DNA of 64,000 nucleotides from Kribbella antiqua (GTDB lineage Bacteria; Actinomycetota; Actinomycetes; Propionibacteriales; Kribbellaceae). Positions 16,957-25,794 of the stretch are shown here, in pieces. Position numbers and translations under genes: made by a program. The notes under the pieces were generated by a model. The model searched no databases, had not been told where the DNA came from, and was given only the letters and a program-made list of their open reading frames with translations. Numbering within the stretch: position 1 is the first letter of the stretch; each line of letters starts with the position of its first letter. Location: contig NZ_SLWR01000008.1 of assembly GCF_004345665.1 (NCBI RefSeq), forward strand, positions 124,001 to 188,000, given 5' to 3'.

Positions 16957-17370
16957 ATGAAGGTTTTGGCGTGGCTGGCGTTTCCGCTCGTCGCCACGCT
17001 GCTGGCGATGTGCTGGGCCGGGTGGCGCGGCCGGAGCCGTGGTCCGCGCCGGTCGGGTGGCGCCTTCGCATCGGTCGAGGACTTTCGCCGCTTCAACGAG
17101 GCACTCGCCGCGCCAGGCCCCAGCGCCACCCCGGAACGCCGTCGCGGCCTCCGCCGACCCAAGCCCACAAACACAGACTCGGTCGCCAAACCCACCTCCA
17201 CCGAAGAGCCAAGCTCCACCGAGAAGTCCGGGCCGGCCGTGGGCGTCGGGGCCGCGGGGACGCTCGGGACGGCCGGGACGTTGGGTTCAGGAGACGGCTC
17301 AGTCTCCACCAGGAAGCTCGGTTCGGCCGAGAAGCTCGGTTCCACCAAGATCGCAGGGCAGGGTTCGTGA
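16957..17370 (+). CDS. Small membrane-anchored protein of the PDZ-protease cluster
   Basis: 137 residues. One N-terminal hydrophobic segment (about 3-22, LAWLAFPLVATLLAMCWAGW) followed by a basic stretch, suggesting an N-in or signal-anchored membrane protein. The FASVEDFRRFNEALA motif near 37-51 is the only block that looks conserved. The rest is Pro/Ser/Thr/Lys rich with repeats such as AGTLG and KLGS. It overlaps the start of the protease gene by 4 bp (GTGA), so the two are coupled. Function unknown. Confidence 0.7.
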   Translation: MKVLAWLAFPLVATLLAMCWAGWRGRSRGPRRSGGAFASVEDFRRFNEALAAPGPSATPERRRGLRRPKPTNTDSVAKPTSTEEPSSTEKSGPAVGVGAAGTLGTAGTLGSGDGSVSTRKLGSAEKLGSTKIAGQGS

Positions 17371-18404
17371 CACGTCGTACCGCCACGCTGGTCGCCTCGA
17401 TCGTCGTGCTCGTCATCTCGCTCGGGCTGGTCACCGCCTTCCCGGTGCCGTTCGTCTCGTTCAGCCCTGGACCGGTGAAGGACACCCTCGGCGAAGCGAA
17501 GGGCAAACCGGTGATCGAGATCACCGGGCACGAGACCTTTCCGACCAGCGGTCAGCTCGACCTGACGACGGTGTCGGTGACCTCGCCGGACCGTGAGCTC
17601 ACCCTGCCGCAGGCGATGCGCAACTGGCTCGACCCGCATCACGACCTGTTCCCGCGCGACATCATCTACCCGCCGGATCAGAGCGCGGACGAGGTCGAGG
17701 AGCAGAACACCGCCGAGATGACCGGCTCCCAGGACAGCGCGGTCGCGGCGGCTCTGCAGCAGGCGAAGGTCCCGTTCCACCCCAAGGTCTCCACGGTGGC
17801 CAAGGACACCCCGGCGGACGGCAAGCTGAAGCCCGGCGACGTCGTCCTGGCTGTCGACGGGGTAAAGGTGTCGCAGGTGCCTCAGGTCGGCGAGCTCGTC
17901 CGCAAGCACAAGGTCGGCGAGAACGTGGTCTTCCTGATCCGCCGCGGAAGCACCGAACAGACCGTGCAACTGAAGACCGCGGCCACCCCCGGTGAGGCGA
18001 CGCGCCCGATGGTCGGCATCAGCATCGGCGTCGACTCCCCGGTCAAGGTGACGGTCAACCTCGGACAGGACATCGGCGGACCCAGCGCCGGTACGGCGTT
18101 CGCGCTCGCCATCTACGACAAGCTGACGCCGGGCGAACTGCTCGCAGGCAAGCACGTCGCCGGCACGGGCACGATCGACGCGCTCGGCCAGGTCGGCGCG
18201 ATCGGCGGGATCCAGCAGAAGATCGCCGGCGCGAAGGAGGACGGCGCGACCGTCTTCCTGGTCCCGGCGTCCAACTGCGAGGCGGCCATGCACGCAGACG
18301 TGAAGGGCATCCAGCTGGTGAAGATCACCACCCTGAGCGAGGCCATAGACGCACTGAAGGCACTTGCGAGCGGAAGCGGAGACGTCCCCGCATGCACCCA
18401 ATGA
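17367..18404 (+). CDS. PDZ-domain Lon-like serine protease (YlbL type, S16)
   Basis: 345 residues from GTG 17367, chosen because it gives the N-terminal membrane anchor (TLVASIVVLVISLGLVTAF) directly and overlaps the previous stop. A PDZ domain follows (DTPADGKLKPGDVVLAVDGVKV). The C-terminal S16 domain has catalytic Ser in GGPSAGTAFALAIYD and the Lys in GAKEDGATVFLVPASN, the Ser-Lys dyad of Lon proteases. No ATPase domain. It is likely exported and anchored, acting outside or at the membrane. Co-transcribed with PPA1309 and UPF0182 genes. Confidence 0.92.
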   Translation: MTRRTATLVASIVVLVISLGLVTAFPVPFVSFSPGPVKDTLGEAKGKPVIEITGHETFPTSGQLDLTTVSVTSPDRELTLPQAMRNWLDPHHDLFPRDIIYPPDQSADEVEEQNTAEMTGSQDSAVAAALQQAKVPFHPKVSTVAKDTPADGKLKPGDVVLAVDGVKVSQVPQVGELVRKHKVGENVVFLIRRGSTEQTVQLKTAATPGEATRPMVGISIGVDSPVKVTVNLGQDIGGPSAGTAFALAIYDKLTPGELLAGKHVAGTGTIDALGQVGAIGGIQQKIAGAKEDGATVFLVPASNCEAAMHADVKGIQLVKITTLSEAIDALKALASGSGDVPACTQ

Positions 18405-18447
18405 GCCACCTGACCGCATCCGCCAGCCGAAGGGGAGATCAGCCGGC

Positions 18448-19062
18448 ATGGATTCCGTAGGTACTTTGCCCGCCGACGCATTGAGTCGCGCGGTGATCGA
18501 GATCGAGAAGCACGTGAGCAGCGCGGGCTGGGACCAGCCCGCGCAGCTGTTCGCCCTGGTACCCACCGACGAGCTGCTCCGCGCCGCACCGAAACTCGCC
18601 GCGGAACTCGGCGCAGAGGACGCGTCCGAGCCGCTGACCTCGATCGCCCAGGGCGAGCTGCCCGACGGCTTGGCGGACGAGGCCCTGGCCGACGCGCTGG
18701 CCCGCATCGAGTGGCCGGACACCGTCAGCGGCTGCGCCCTCGCCATCGAGCGGGTGGTCCTGCCCGCTTCGGTCGAGGCAGGCCTGTCCAGTGCCGAGTC
18801 GGATGCCGAACTGACCCGGATGGTGGGCAGCGATCCGCGCCGCCACGAGGTCCGGATGGTCGCCGCCGTGCTGCGGGAAGGCGACCGTTTCGGCGCCGTC
18901 CGGCTGCGTTCGCACGACGAGGACAGCGCCGTACTGACAGGCACGGACTTGGTCCCCACGCTGTGCGAAGTACTGTCTTTGACATTCGAACCTTCGGTCG
19001 GCAGCCGGTCGGGCGAGGGTCCTGGGGACGACGGCATGAGTGACGAGGAGAACCGACCATGA
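18448..19062 (+). CDS. PPA1309-family conserved protein
   Basis: 204 residues from ATG 18448 (aaggggag upstream). Soluble, acidic, without membrane segments. The pattern LSRAVIEIEKHVSSAGWDQPAQLFALVPT, then LARIEWPDTVSGCALAIERVVLPA and HEVRMVAAVLR is the actinobacterial PPA1309 family. Its position between a PDZ-Lon protease and a UPF0182 membrane protein is conserved in this phylum and suggests a shared role, still unknown. Overlaps the next gene by ATGA. Confidence 0.88.
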   Translation: MDSVGTLPADALSRAVIEIEKHVSSAGWDQPAQLFALVPTDELLRAAPKLAAELGAEDASEPLTSIAQGELPDGLADEALADALARIEWPDTVSGCALAIERVVLPASVEAGLSSAESDAELTRMVGSDPRRHEVRMVAAVLREGDRFGAVRLRSHDEDSAVLTGTDLVPTLCEVLSLTFEPSVGSRSGEGPGDDGMSDEENRP

Positions 19063-22031
19063 GCGACGGCGTCTACGACATGCCGGAGGAGCCGCGCCGA
19101 ACGCGGCGAACGCCTGGAGGACGTCCCCGGGCCCTGCTGCCGACGATCGCGACGCTGGTCGTCCTGCTGATCCTGTTCAGCGTCTTCACCGACGTCTGGA
19201 CCCAGCGGCTCTGGTACCGCTCGGTCGACCTCGGTTCCGTGTTCAGCACGGTGCTCGGGACTCGTGTGCTGCTGTTCGTCGTGGTCGGCCTGATCATGGC
19301 CGCCGCTGTCGTGGCGAACATCGTCGTCGCGTTCCGCACCAGGCCACGTGTCGCCCTCGCGCCGTCCCCGAGTCCCGGTTTCGAGCGGTACGGCGACCTG
19401 CTGCAACAGCGCGGCAAGATCGCCGTCGGGGCGATCGCGACCCTGATGCTGGTGTTCGGCGGCTCGGCCGCGTCGGGGGAGTGGAAGGTCTTCCTGGCGT
19501 GGCGGAACCGGACCCCGTTCGGCGTCACCGACAAGCACTTCAACAAGGACATCTCGTTCTTCGTCTTCGACTACCCGTGGCTGCGTGTCCTCCTCGGCTT
19601 CGGCTACTCGATCGTGCTGCTGTCGCTGGTCGCCGCGATCATCACCCACTACCTGTACGGTGGCTTCCGCCCGTCCGCGAAGGGGCAGAAGGCCTCCGGT
19701 GCGGCGCAGGTTCAGTTCTCCGTGCTCCTGGGTCTGCTCGTCCTCCTCAAGGCTTTCAGCTACTGGCTGGACCGTTACGGCCTGACGACTGCCGACAGCC
19801 GGTTGTTCACCGGTATCTCCTATACAGGTGACAACGCAGTCCTGCCCAGCAAGGAGATCCTGGCGGTCATTGCTGTGCTGTGTGCCGTGTTGTTCTTCGC
19901 CAACGTGGTACGCCGGACCTGGCTGCTGCCGGGCGTCGGCACCGTGGTGCTCATCCTTTCCGCGATTCTGCTTGGCGCTTTGTGGCCGGCGGCATTGCAG
20001 CAGTTGCGTGTCCGGCCGAGTGAGCCGGTCAAGGAAGCGCCGTACATCACGAAGAACATCCAGGCGACGCGAGACGCGTACGGGCTCGCGGGCACGAAGG
20101 TCGTCAACTACGAGGCGAAGACGACCGCGAGCCCGAGCGAGCTGAACGCGGACGCCGAGGTGCTGCCTGGTATCCGGCTGATCGACCCGAGTGTCGTCGG
20201 CCCGACCTTCGAGCAGCTGCAGCAGGTCCGCGGCTTCTACTCCTTCCCGACCGACCTCGACGTCGACCGGTACAAGATCGGCAACAAGGTCAGCGACACC
20301 GTGATCGCGGTCCGCGAGGTGCAGATCGACCGGCTGCCGGCCGGACAGCGCAACTGGAACAACGACCACACGGTCTACACCCATGGCTACGGAGTCGTTG
20401 CCGCCAACGGCAACCAGCGGGCCAGCGACGGTACGCCGGTGTGGTCGGAGAAGGACCTGCCGCCGACCGGTCAGCTCGGCGACTACGAGCCGCGGATCTA
20501 CTTCGGTGAGCAGTCTGCGGAGTACTCGATCGTCGGTGCTCCGAAGGGTGCGCCCGCAGTCGAGCTGGACACGCCGGAAGGCAAGAACGGCGGCGACCCG
20601 ACGCTGAACACCTACGCCGGCAAGGGCGGTGTCCCGGTCGGCTCGTTCGGCAACCGGTTGCTCTACGCAACAAAGTTCCGGGACGCGAACATCCTGCTGT
20701 CCAGCCGGGTGAACGCCGACTCGAAGATCCTCTACGACCGCAGCCCGCGTGAGCGGGTCGAGAAGGCCGCGCCGTGGCTGACCCCGGACGGCGACCCTTA
20801 CCCGGCCGTCGTCGACGGTCAGGTCGTGTGGATCGTCGACGGCTACACCACCTCGGCGAACTACCCGTACTCGGAGAAGGTCGCCCTGGACGACAGCACC
20901 CGGGACACCACCACGGGCCGCGGCACCATCGCCCAGCAGCCGAGCGAGGAGATCAACTACATCCGCAACTCGGTCAAGGCGGTCGTCAACGCGTACGACG
21001 GCTCGGTCGAGCTGTACGCCTGGGACGAGAGTGACCCGGTCCTGAAGACGTGGATGAAGGCGTTCCCGAACACGGTCAAGCCGCGCTCCGACATCTCGCC
21101 GGCCCTGATGTCCCACCTGCGGTACCCGGAGGACATGTTCAAGGTCCAGCGTGACCTGCTGGCCAAGTACCACGTGACCGACTCGACCACCTGGTACCAG
21201 AACAGCGACCTGTGGCGTGTTCCGGCCGACCCGACCGCGGTCTCCGCCGGCACGGACTCCTCGGTTCAAAACAACCAGCCTCCGTTCTACCTGTCGTTGC
21301 GGATGCCCGATCAGCAGGAGCCGAAGTTCTCGCTGACATCGGTGTACGTACCGAACGCGGAGCGGGAGAACCTGACCGCGTTCATGGCCGTCGATTCCGA
21401 GGCGACGTCTCCGGACTACGGCCAGTTCCGGATCCTTCGATTGCCCGGCAACGTGCAGATACCTGGTCCGGGACAGGTCTTCAACAAGTTCCAGACCGAC
21501 GACGGCATCAGAACCGCGTTGCTGCCGATCAACCAGCCGACCAGCGGCGTCAGAGCCCAGTTCGGCAACTTGCTGACACTGCCACTGGGCGGTGGTCTGC
21601 TCTACGTTCAGCCGGTCTATTCGGTGAAGACCTCCGGCGCGGGTAGCTATCCGGTGCTCCGGTATGTGCTCGTCTCCTTCGGTGACCGCGTCGCCTACGG
21701 CGCGACATTGTCGGAGGCGCTGACCAAGGTCTTCAACACCAACGTCAGCACCGGTGAGCCGACCACCCCGACGACGCCGACCACTCCGCCGAACACCAAC
21801 CCGACAATCAAACAAGCGCTAGCGCAGGCGCAGGCTGCCTACGCGGCGGCGCAGGCGGCGTTGACGCGTGGTGATCTCGCCGGATACCAGGCCGAGGTCA
21901 ACAAGATGAAGCAGGCGATCGACCGGGCCGTGGCGGCCGGGGCAACGGTCACCCCGACCACCCCAACGCCGACCACGACCCCGTCGACCACTCCATCACC
22001 GACGAGCCCACCAAGCTCACCAACAGGCTGA
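19059..22031 (+). CDS. UPF0182-family large membrane protein
   Basis: 990 residues, with gaggaga upstream. About seven hydrophobic segments in the first 320 residues (LLPTIATLVVLLILFSV; VLLFVVVGLIMAAAVVANIV; AIATLMLVFGG; LLGFGYSIVLLSLVAAI; LLGLLVLLKAF; ILAVIAVLCAVLFFA; TVVLILSAILLGALW), followed by a 600-residue extracytoplasmic region and a Pro/Thr-rich tail with a helical AQAQAAYAAAQAALTRGDLA segment. UPF0182 proteins are widespread in actinobacteria without a settled function. Last gene of the coupled cluster, closed by a strong terminator. Confidence 0.93.
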   Translation: MSDGVYDMPEEPRRTRRTPGGRPRALLPTIATLVVLLILFSVFTDVWTQRLWYRSVDLGSVFSTVLGTRVLLFVVVGLIMAAAVVANIVVAFRTRPRVALAPSPSPGFERYGDLLQQRGKIAVGAIATLMLVFGGSAASGEWKVFLAWRNRTPFGVTDKHFNKDISFFVFDYPWLRVLLGFGYSIVLLSLVAAIITHYLYGGFRPSAKGQKASGAAQVQFSVLLGLLVLLKAFSYWLDRYGLTTADSRLFTGISYTGDNAVLPSKEILAVIAVLCAVLFFANVVRRTWLLPGVGTVVLILSAILLGALWPAALQQLRVRPSEPVKEAPYITKNIQATRDAYGLAGTKVVNYEAKTTASPSELNADAEVLPGIRLIDPSVVGPTFEQLQQVRGFYSFPTDLDVDRYKIGNKVSDTVIAVREVQIDRLPAGQRNWNNDHTVYTHGYGVVAANGNQRASDGTPVWSEKDLPPTGQLGDYEPRIYFGEQSAEYSIVGAPKGAPAVELDTPEGKNGGDPTLNTYAGKGGVPVGSFGNRLLYATKFRDANILLSSRVNADSKILYDRSPRERVEKAAPWLTPDGDPYPAVVDGQVVWIVDGYTTSANYPYSEKVALDDSTRDTTTGRGTIAQQPSEEINYIRNSVKAVVNAYDGSVELYAWDESDPVLKTWMKAFPNTVKPRSDISPALMSHLRYPEDMFKVQRDLLAKYHVTDSTTWYQNSDLWRVPADPTAVSAGTDSSVQNNQPPFYLSLRMPDQQEPKFSLTSVYVPNAERENLTAFMAVDSEATSPDYGQFRILRLPGNVQIPGPGQVFNKFQTDDGIRTALLPINQPTSGVRAQFGNLLTLPLGGGLLYVQPVYSVKTSGAGSYPVLRYVLVSFGDRVAYGATLSEALTKVFNTNVSTGEPTTPTTPTTPPNTNPTIKQALAQAQAAYAAAQAALTRGDLAGYQAEVNKMKQAIDRAVAAGATVTPTTPTPTTTPSTTPSPTSPPSSPTG

Positions 22032-22047
22032 CCCCGGCTTGATCCCA

Positions 22048-22087
22048 GGGCGGCGACACCGATCACCATCGGCGTCGCCGCCCTTTT
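22048..22087 (+). terminator. Rho-independent terminator of the UPF0182 cluster
   Basis: 16-bp stem GGGCGGCGACACCGAT / ATCGGCGTCGCCGCCC with one mismatch and a 4-nt loop (cacc), followed by TTTT at 22084-22087. It is the most canonical terminator in the window. Confidence 0.92.
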
Positions 22088-22187
22088 CGTAGCCCAAGGC
22101 CCGGAATCTGAGCAGGCGGACACGGCAGACGCCGCCGGCGGCACCAAGTCGACGCTCGTTGCCCGAAGCCCCGAATCCGCGTAGCCG

Positions 22188-22763
22188 TCAGCGGGTGCTC
22201 TCCGGGTGGAAGCCGGTCGCGGTGTCGAAGAGATCCTGCTCGGTGAAGCGACCGAGATCGATTGACACCTCGGCCGCGACGCCCGGCGCGATGAAGTAGA
22301 ACACCTCGTGCTCCGCGGCCAGGCCGTCGTACGGGCCGATCTTCACCGGGCGCAGCTCCCAGCTCTCCGGGTCCTTCTCCTCGTACTCGGCCAGGAAGGC
22401 TTTCAGCGCCTCGAGATCCGTCAGCTTCTCACCGCGCAGCGTCTTCACCGTCAGGTCGACCTTGTACCCGCCCTCGGCATCCGGCCCGGTCTCCCAGACC
22501 CGGCTGCGGAAGCTGACGTCCTCCCACTCGTACTCGAAGTCGGTCGGCGTACCGATGCCGCCGGGAAGGTGCTCGATCACGAAGCCGTCCAAGGTGCATG
22601 CCCTTTGCTCGATCGACGGGGGAGCCACGACGTACCACGGAGCACTCGCCGCCACGGCCGGGGTTGTCGCCCAGGCGCCGAATGTGGCGAGGACGACCGC
22701 GCTCCCGATCACGATACGACGGGTCGACGGCACGACTCGGGAACGAAGGAATGAACGCGACAT
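22188..22763 (-). CDS. Secreted protein of unknown function
   Basis: 191 residues from ATG 22763 (ggaggcagcc upstream). N-terminal signal peptide: basic RSRVVPSTRR, hydrophobic IVIGSAVVLATFGAWA, cleavage likely after AVAA. The mature part is acidic, with one clear Cys (RACTLDGF) and alternating strands and helices: FVIEHLPGGIG, VDLTVKTLRGEKLTDLEALKAFL. The repeating VIEHLP / VWE / YKVDLTV pattern could be a small beta sandwich. I do not recognise the family. It is convergent with the UPF0182 gene. Confidence 0.75.
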   Translation of the reverse strand: MSRSFLRSRVVPSTRRIVIGSAVVLATFGAWATTPAVAASAPWYVVAPPSIEQRACTLDGFVIEHLPGGIGTPTDFEYEWEDVSFRSRVWETGPDAEGGYKVDLTVKTLRGEKLTDLEALKAFLAEYEEKDPESWELRPVKIGPYDGLAAEHEVFYFIAPGVAAEVSIDLGRFTEQDLFDTATGFHPESTR

Positions 22764-22882
22764 GGCTGCCTCCTGGGGCCCGCGACGACTTGCCTGCTGC
22801 AAGACGCCTCTCTTGCCCTAGAAAGTGCACCGATCGCCGCGCTTTTCCGGCCGCGATTTCGAACCTGTGGACAACCCCCGGA

Positions 22883-23848
22883 TCAATGCCCGATCAACCG
22901 GTGCAGCCGATGGAACGTCTGCCGGAACCCGAGCCGCGGCCACGTCCTCGACGACAGCAGATTCGTCACCCGCCAGTCAGTGACCACCGAGGTATAGCCG
23001 GTATCAGCAGACCACTGCAGCACCGCCTCACCCAGCGCACGACCGGCGCCGCGCCCGCGTGCCTCCGACAGTACGGCGGCAAACCCCAGGAAACCGGCGT
23101 TGTCCGGCCGGGCCAACCCGCTGTGCGCACTGGACTTCTCCAGCGAGCACCCGACCGCAGAACCGATCACACGACCGTCGTACTCGGCAACAAAGGTCGC
23201 ATAGTCCTGGTCGTCGATCGACTCCTCCCAGTCAGCCAGCGCCTCCTCCAGCGTCGGCATCTCCCCAGAGGAGAACACCGGCGACTGGCCCTGGTGTCGT
23301 GGCAGCACCAGATCCAGCTCAGCCAGTACGGCGATGTCGTCGCGCGAGGCACGTCGTACGCCGAGATCCGGGTGCGGCGCGAGCGGAGCATCCGGCACCG
23401 GACGGACCGCATGAGCGTGCTGCGACCCGAACCCCAAGCAGAACCACGCATCAATCAGCTCGGCGTCGTCCGGCACCAGCACGTACTGAGCCGTGCGGCC
23501 GTCGTCCACCCACTTCGTGGCGGCTGCGGCGTACAGGTCGCGGATGTGTTCAGGCTCACGTACGGCGTGACCCGCGGACTCCACCCAGACGTTCGGACCC
23601 CACACCGGTGACGGCTTGGGCGCACCCAGCACGTAGCCGGTCAGCTCCAGCCCTTCCGTCATTACGGCGCCGGACGCGCTCTCGCTCTCCCACAGCGCGG
23701 TCACCTCGACCAGGGCCAACTGCTCGTCCTCGTAGTCGGCCGGCAGCAGAGGGTGCCGCTTCCGATGCTCCTTGTGCCGCTCCGCGAGCAGTCCGGCGGC
23801 CGCGGGCAGGTCCGCCTCCTCGAACGGGCGAATGACGTGTCGGGACAT
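22883..23848 (-). CDS. GNAT-family N-acetyltransferase, two-domain
   Basis: 321 residues from ATG 23848. Two GNAT-type halves. The first (IRPFEEADLPAAAGLLAERH) is degenerate. The second has GRVIGSAVGCSLE and the acetyl-CoA pyrophosphate loop AVLSEARGRGAGRALGEAVLQWS near 270-292, then YTSVVTDWRVTNLLSSRTWPRLGF, the usual strand-helix after it. Substrate unknown. The gene runs towards the secreted-protein gene; no operon partner. Confidence 0.85.
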   Translation of the reverse strand: MSRHVIRPFEEADLPAAAGLLAERHKEHRKRHPLLPADYEDEQLALVEVTALWESESASGAVMTEGLELTGYVLGAPKPSPVWGPNVWVESAGHAVREPEHIRDLYAAAATKWVDDGRTAQYVLVPDDAELIDAWFCLGFGSQHAHAVRPVPDAPLAPHPDLGVRRASRDDIAVLAELDLVLPRHQGQSPVFSSGEMPTLEEALADWEESIDDQDYATFVAEYDGRVIGSAVGCSLEKSSAHSGLARPDNAGFLGFAAVLSEARGRGAGRALGEAVLQWSADTGYTSVVTDWRVTNLLSSRTWPRLGFRQTFHRLHRLIGH

Positions 23849-23921
23849 ACCCGGACGGTACGCCGTCGGCCAGCCGCTCGACACGGGTTTTCACCCACCC
23901 AGAGCCACGCCGGCACCCGAT

Positions 23922-23950
23922 TTGGTTGCTCAGCCCCGATCCACTAAACT
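23922..23950 (+). promoter_or_regulatory. Sigma-A-type promoter of the initiator tRNA gene
   Basis: TTGGTT (23922-23927), a 17-bp spacer, then TAAACT (23945-23950). The expected start lies about 7 bp downstream, just ahead of the tRNA 5' end at 23964. The local A+T-rich stretch (aaactaaaaccacaa) stands out in this genome. Confidence 0.65.
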
Positions 23951-23963
23951 AAAACCACAACGG

Positions 23964-24037
23964 CGCGGGGTGGAGCAGCTCGGTAGCTCGCTGGGCTCAT
24001 AACCCAGAGGTCGCAGGTTCAAATCCTGCCCCCGCTA
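23964..24037 (+). tRNA. Initiator tRNA-fMet (CAT)
   Basis: 74 nt without an encoded CCA. Acceptor cgcgggg/ccccgct, with C1 facing T72 unpaired: a 1-72 mismatch marks initiators. The anticodon arm ctggg-ctcataa-cccag has anticodon CAT and the run of three G:C pairs unique to initiator tRNA. T-arm gcagg-ttcaaat-cctgc. Its 3' part from the anticodon loop on (23996-24037) lies in the direct repeat bounding the AICE, so the element is integrated here and the gene stays intact. Confidence 0.96.
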
Positions 24038-24056
24038 CGAAAGAAGGCCCGGACCA
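23996..24056 (+). repeat. attL: left 61-bp direct repeat of the AICE
   Basis: Identical over 61 bp to 40861-40921: it starts at ctcataac in the tRNA anticodon loop, runs through the T-arm and acceptor end and into the first half of the terminator hairpin. The bases on both sides differ between copies. It is the shared identity block left by site-specific integration at the 3' half of a tRNA gene. Confidence 0.95.
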
Positions 24057-24072
24057 ACAGGTCCGGGCCTTC
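24043..24072 (+). terminator. Terminator behind the initiator tRNA
   Basis: Perfect 13-bp stem GAAGGCCCGGACC / GGTCCGGGCCTTC with loop AACA, then a short T-rich tract (gtcttgct). The same hairpin with loop ATCA occurs at 40908-40937 behind the truncated tRNA copy. Confidence 0.9.
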
Positions 24073-24134
24073 GTCTTGCTATGTGGGGTCTGACCTGGGG
24101 TTTTGTCCGTCGCTGCTCGGCCCAGTGCTCCGCA

Positions 24135-25571
24135 TCAGCCGACGACTGCGAGGGGTGGGTCTCCGTCGTCGGGGTCTGTGTCCGGGCGGTTTGTGACCAG
24201 ATCTGTGACCAGCGGGTCTGATTCTGGCTCTGTGATGCCCGCCGCATGAGCGATCAGCGCTCCCATAGCCTGCGCGAGCGGGCGGTCGATGCCGTGTGAC
24301 CGATGGGTGTAGATCTTCATCGTGACGGACGTGTCCGCGTGGCCGATTCGTTCGCTCAGGATCTTCACGTTGTGTCCAGCGTCCTGAGCCATCGTCGCGT
24401 AGGTGTGGCGCACGTCATGCAGCCTGATCCGGGGAACACCTGCTCGATCCACCAGCCGGTTGAATCGAGCCGTGATGGTGTCCGGGTGCAGCGGCCGTCC
24501 CTCCGGTCCAACCATGATGTAGTCATGCTTCGGATAGCTCCCCTCGAATGCGTCTCGCTCGTCGTTGATGCGTTCGACGTACCGGCGCAGGTGGGTCAGC
24601 GTGAAGGTGTCGAGCGCGATGTCGCGCTCGCCCGCGTCGGACTTGCCGTCAGACTCCACCGCTCGGCCGCGCACCACCACTCGGGTGTCCTCGATGGTGA
24701 GTGTTCCTGCGTTCAGGTCGAGCATGGACCGCTGGACGCCGGCCAATTCCGATCGGCGCATCCCCGTTGTGGCCGCCAGCAACCACATTCCGTCGTACCG
24801 GTCCTGTAGAGCTACGCGCAGGAAGGATCCGAGCTGCTCGACTGTCCAGATGTTTCCACGCTTCCGAGCGGAGCGCCGCCTTTCTCGGGGGAGTACCGCG
24901 AACGCGGCCGGGTTGGTGTGCAGGTAGCCCCAGCGCACGGCGTCCGCGAGCGAACGCAGCATTACGACGTGGACGTTTCGAATCGACTTCACACTCAGAC
25001 CAGCGGAAAATTCTCCTGGCACTCTGCCGCGCCGGTACCGGCGCACGGCCTCGCGGGCGGCGTTGTAGTTCGTGCCGCACGCCCTGGCGATGTCGGTTGG
25101 CGTCGGTCCCGCGCCGTCCCTGTCGGACTGATGACTGAGCCAGAATTCGTACATTCGATGGTTGCCGTCACCTTTCCGTCGTCCGTTGTCCCGTAGGTGT
25201 TTGTAGAACGCGTTGATTCTTGGCACCGTCAGTTCACCGAGCCAGCGAGTGCCGAGGACGGGTTCGATGTACGCATCGATGTTGTCGCGGTAGTTCTGCA
25301 CCGTTGTGGGTTTGAGGTTGTCCTCGTTAGCAGTGAGCCACTCGTTCATGTAGGTGGCTACGCGAATCTTCTTGGCGGTGACAGAACGGCCGGTTTCGGC
25401 GCGCTTCTTCGCCTCGATTGCAGCCTCCAGAGCGTCTTCCTCCGTTGCGAAGCCGCCTTGATATGGGCGCTGTCGCGCGCCGGTCAGCGGATGCGGCTCC
25501 AGTTCGACGCGATACGCCCAGGTGTTCCCGCGCTGCCAGACCGTGATGCCAGGGATCTTCCGGCGGCTCAT
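24135..25571 (-). CDS. AICE tyrosine recombinase (integrase)
   Basis: 478 residues. An N-terminal arm-binding region (WQRGNTWAYRVELEPHPLTGARQ), a SAM-like core-binding domain (about 70-220), with an extra helical insert (about 130-190), then the catalytic domain. Active-site set visible: R272 in TTGMRRSELAG, H385-x-x-R388 in LHDVRHTYA, H411 in GHADTSVTMKIYTH and Tyr421. It integrates the element at the initiator tRNA; attL lies 80 bp downstream of its stop. It overlaps the excisionase gene by 4 bp (ATGA), so Int and Xis are coupled. Confidence 0.96.
   Translation of the reverse strand: MSRRKIPGITVWQRGNTWAYRVELEPHPLTGARQRPYQGGFATEEDALEAAIEAKKRAETGRSVTAKKIRVATYMNEWLTANEDNLKPTTVQNYRDNIDAYIEPVLGTRWLGELTVPRINAFYKHLRDNGRRKGDGNHRMYEFWLSHQSDRDGAGPTPTDIARACGTNYNAAREAVRRYRRGRVPGEFSAGLSVKSIRNVHVVMLRSLADAVRWGYLHTNPAAFAVLPRERRRSARKRGNIWTVEQLGSFLRVALQDRYDGMWLLAATTGMRRSELAGVQRSMLDLNAGTLTIEDTRVVVRGRAVESDGKSDAGERDIALDTFTLTHLRRYVERINDERDAFEGSYPKHDYIMVGPEGRPLHPDTITARFNRLVDRAGVPRIRLHDVRHTYATMAQDAGHNVKILSERIGHADTSVTMKIYTHRSHGIDRPLAQAMGALIAHAAGITEPESDPLVTDLVTNRPDTDPDDGDPPLAVVG
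24193..24210. promoter_or_regulatory. Candidate recombinase arm site, left end
   Basis: GTGACCAGATCTGTGACC: two GTGACC words 12 bp apart around AGATCT. The same sequence with one change occurs at 40724-40741, in the same orientation, 120 bp inside the right end; here it is 137 bp inside the left end. It lies within the last codons of int. Confidence 0.4.
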
Positions 25572-25762
25572 GCTGCCTGTACTTCCTCTCCGTCGATGAA
25601 CGCTTGAAGCTTTGCGGTGACTACAAAGACCCTGCCTCCCAACCGACGCGTGGGCAGCTCGCCGGTAGCGGCGAATCGGTAGGCGCTCGCACGGCTGAGC
25701 CCGATGAGCTGGGCTGCCTTCGGTACAGAGATCAGGGCCGGGAGGGTGGCGATGTCGATCAT
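25568..25762 (-). CDS. Excisionase / recombination directionality factor (MerR-like HTH)
   Basis: 64 residues from ATG 25762, with gaaggag 11-16 nt upstream; a start at 25837 would cover the inverted repeat ahead of it. Single winged-helix of the AlpA/Xis type: VPKAAQLIGLSRASAYRFAATGELPTRRLGGRVFVVT, then a short helix. Such proteins bend att DNA and turn the integrase to excision. It overlaps int by ATGA and follows the DUF3987 gene by 80 bp. Confidence 0.9.
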   Translation of the reverse strand: MIDIATLPALISVPKAAQLIGLSRASAYRFAATGELPTRRLGGRVFVVTAKLQAFIDGEEVQAA

Positions 25763-25794
25763 TGGTGGTGCGTCTCCTTCACGGTCGAGAGGCC

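Noticed and set aside
16920..21815. Very long minus-strand open frame opposite the UPF0182 cluster
   Set aside because: It is the complementary shadow of four well-supported plus-strand genes in high-G+C DNA, and it is Arg/Val/Asp-rich without a motif.
22088..22187. Direct repeat gtagcccaaggcccggaatct / gttgcccgaagccccgaatcc
   Set aside because: Only two diverged copies in a 100-bp gap behind a terminator; not distinguishable from chance similarity.
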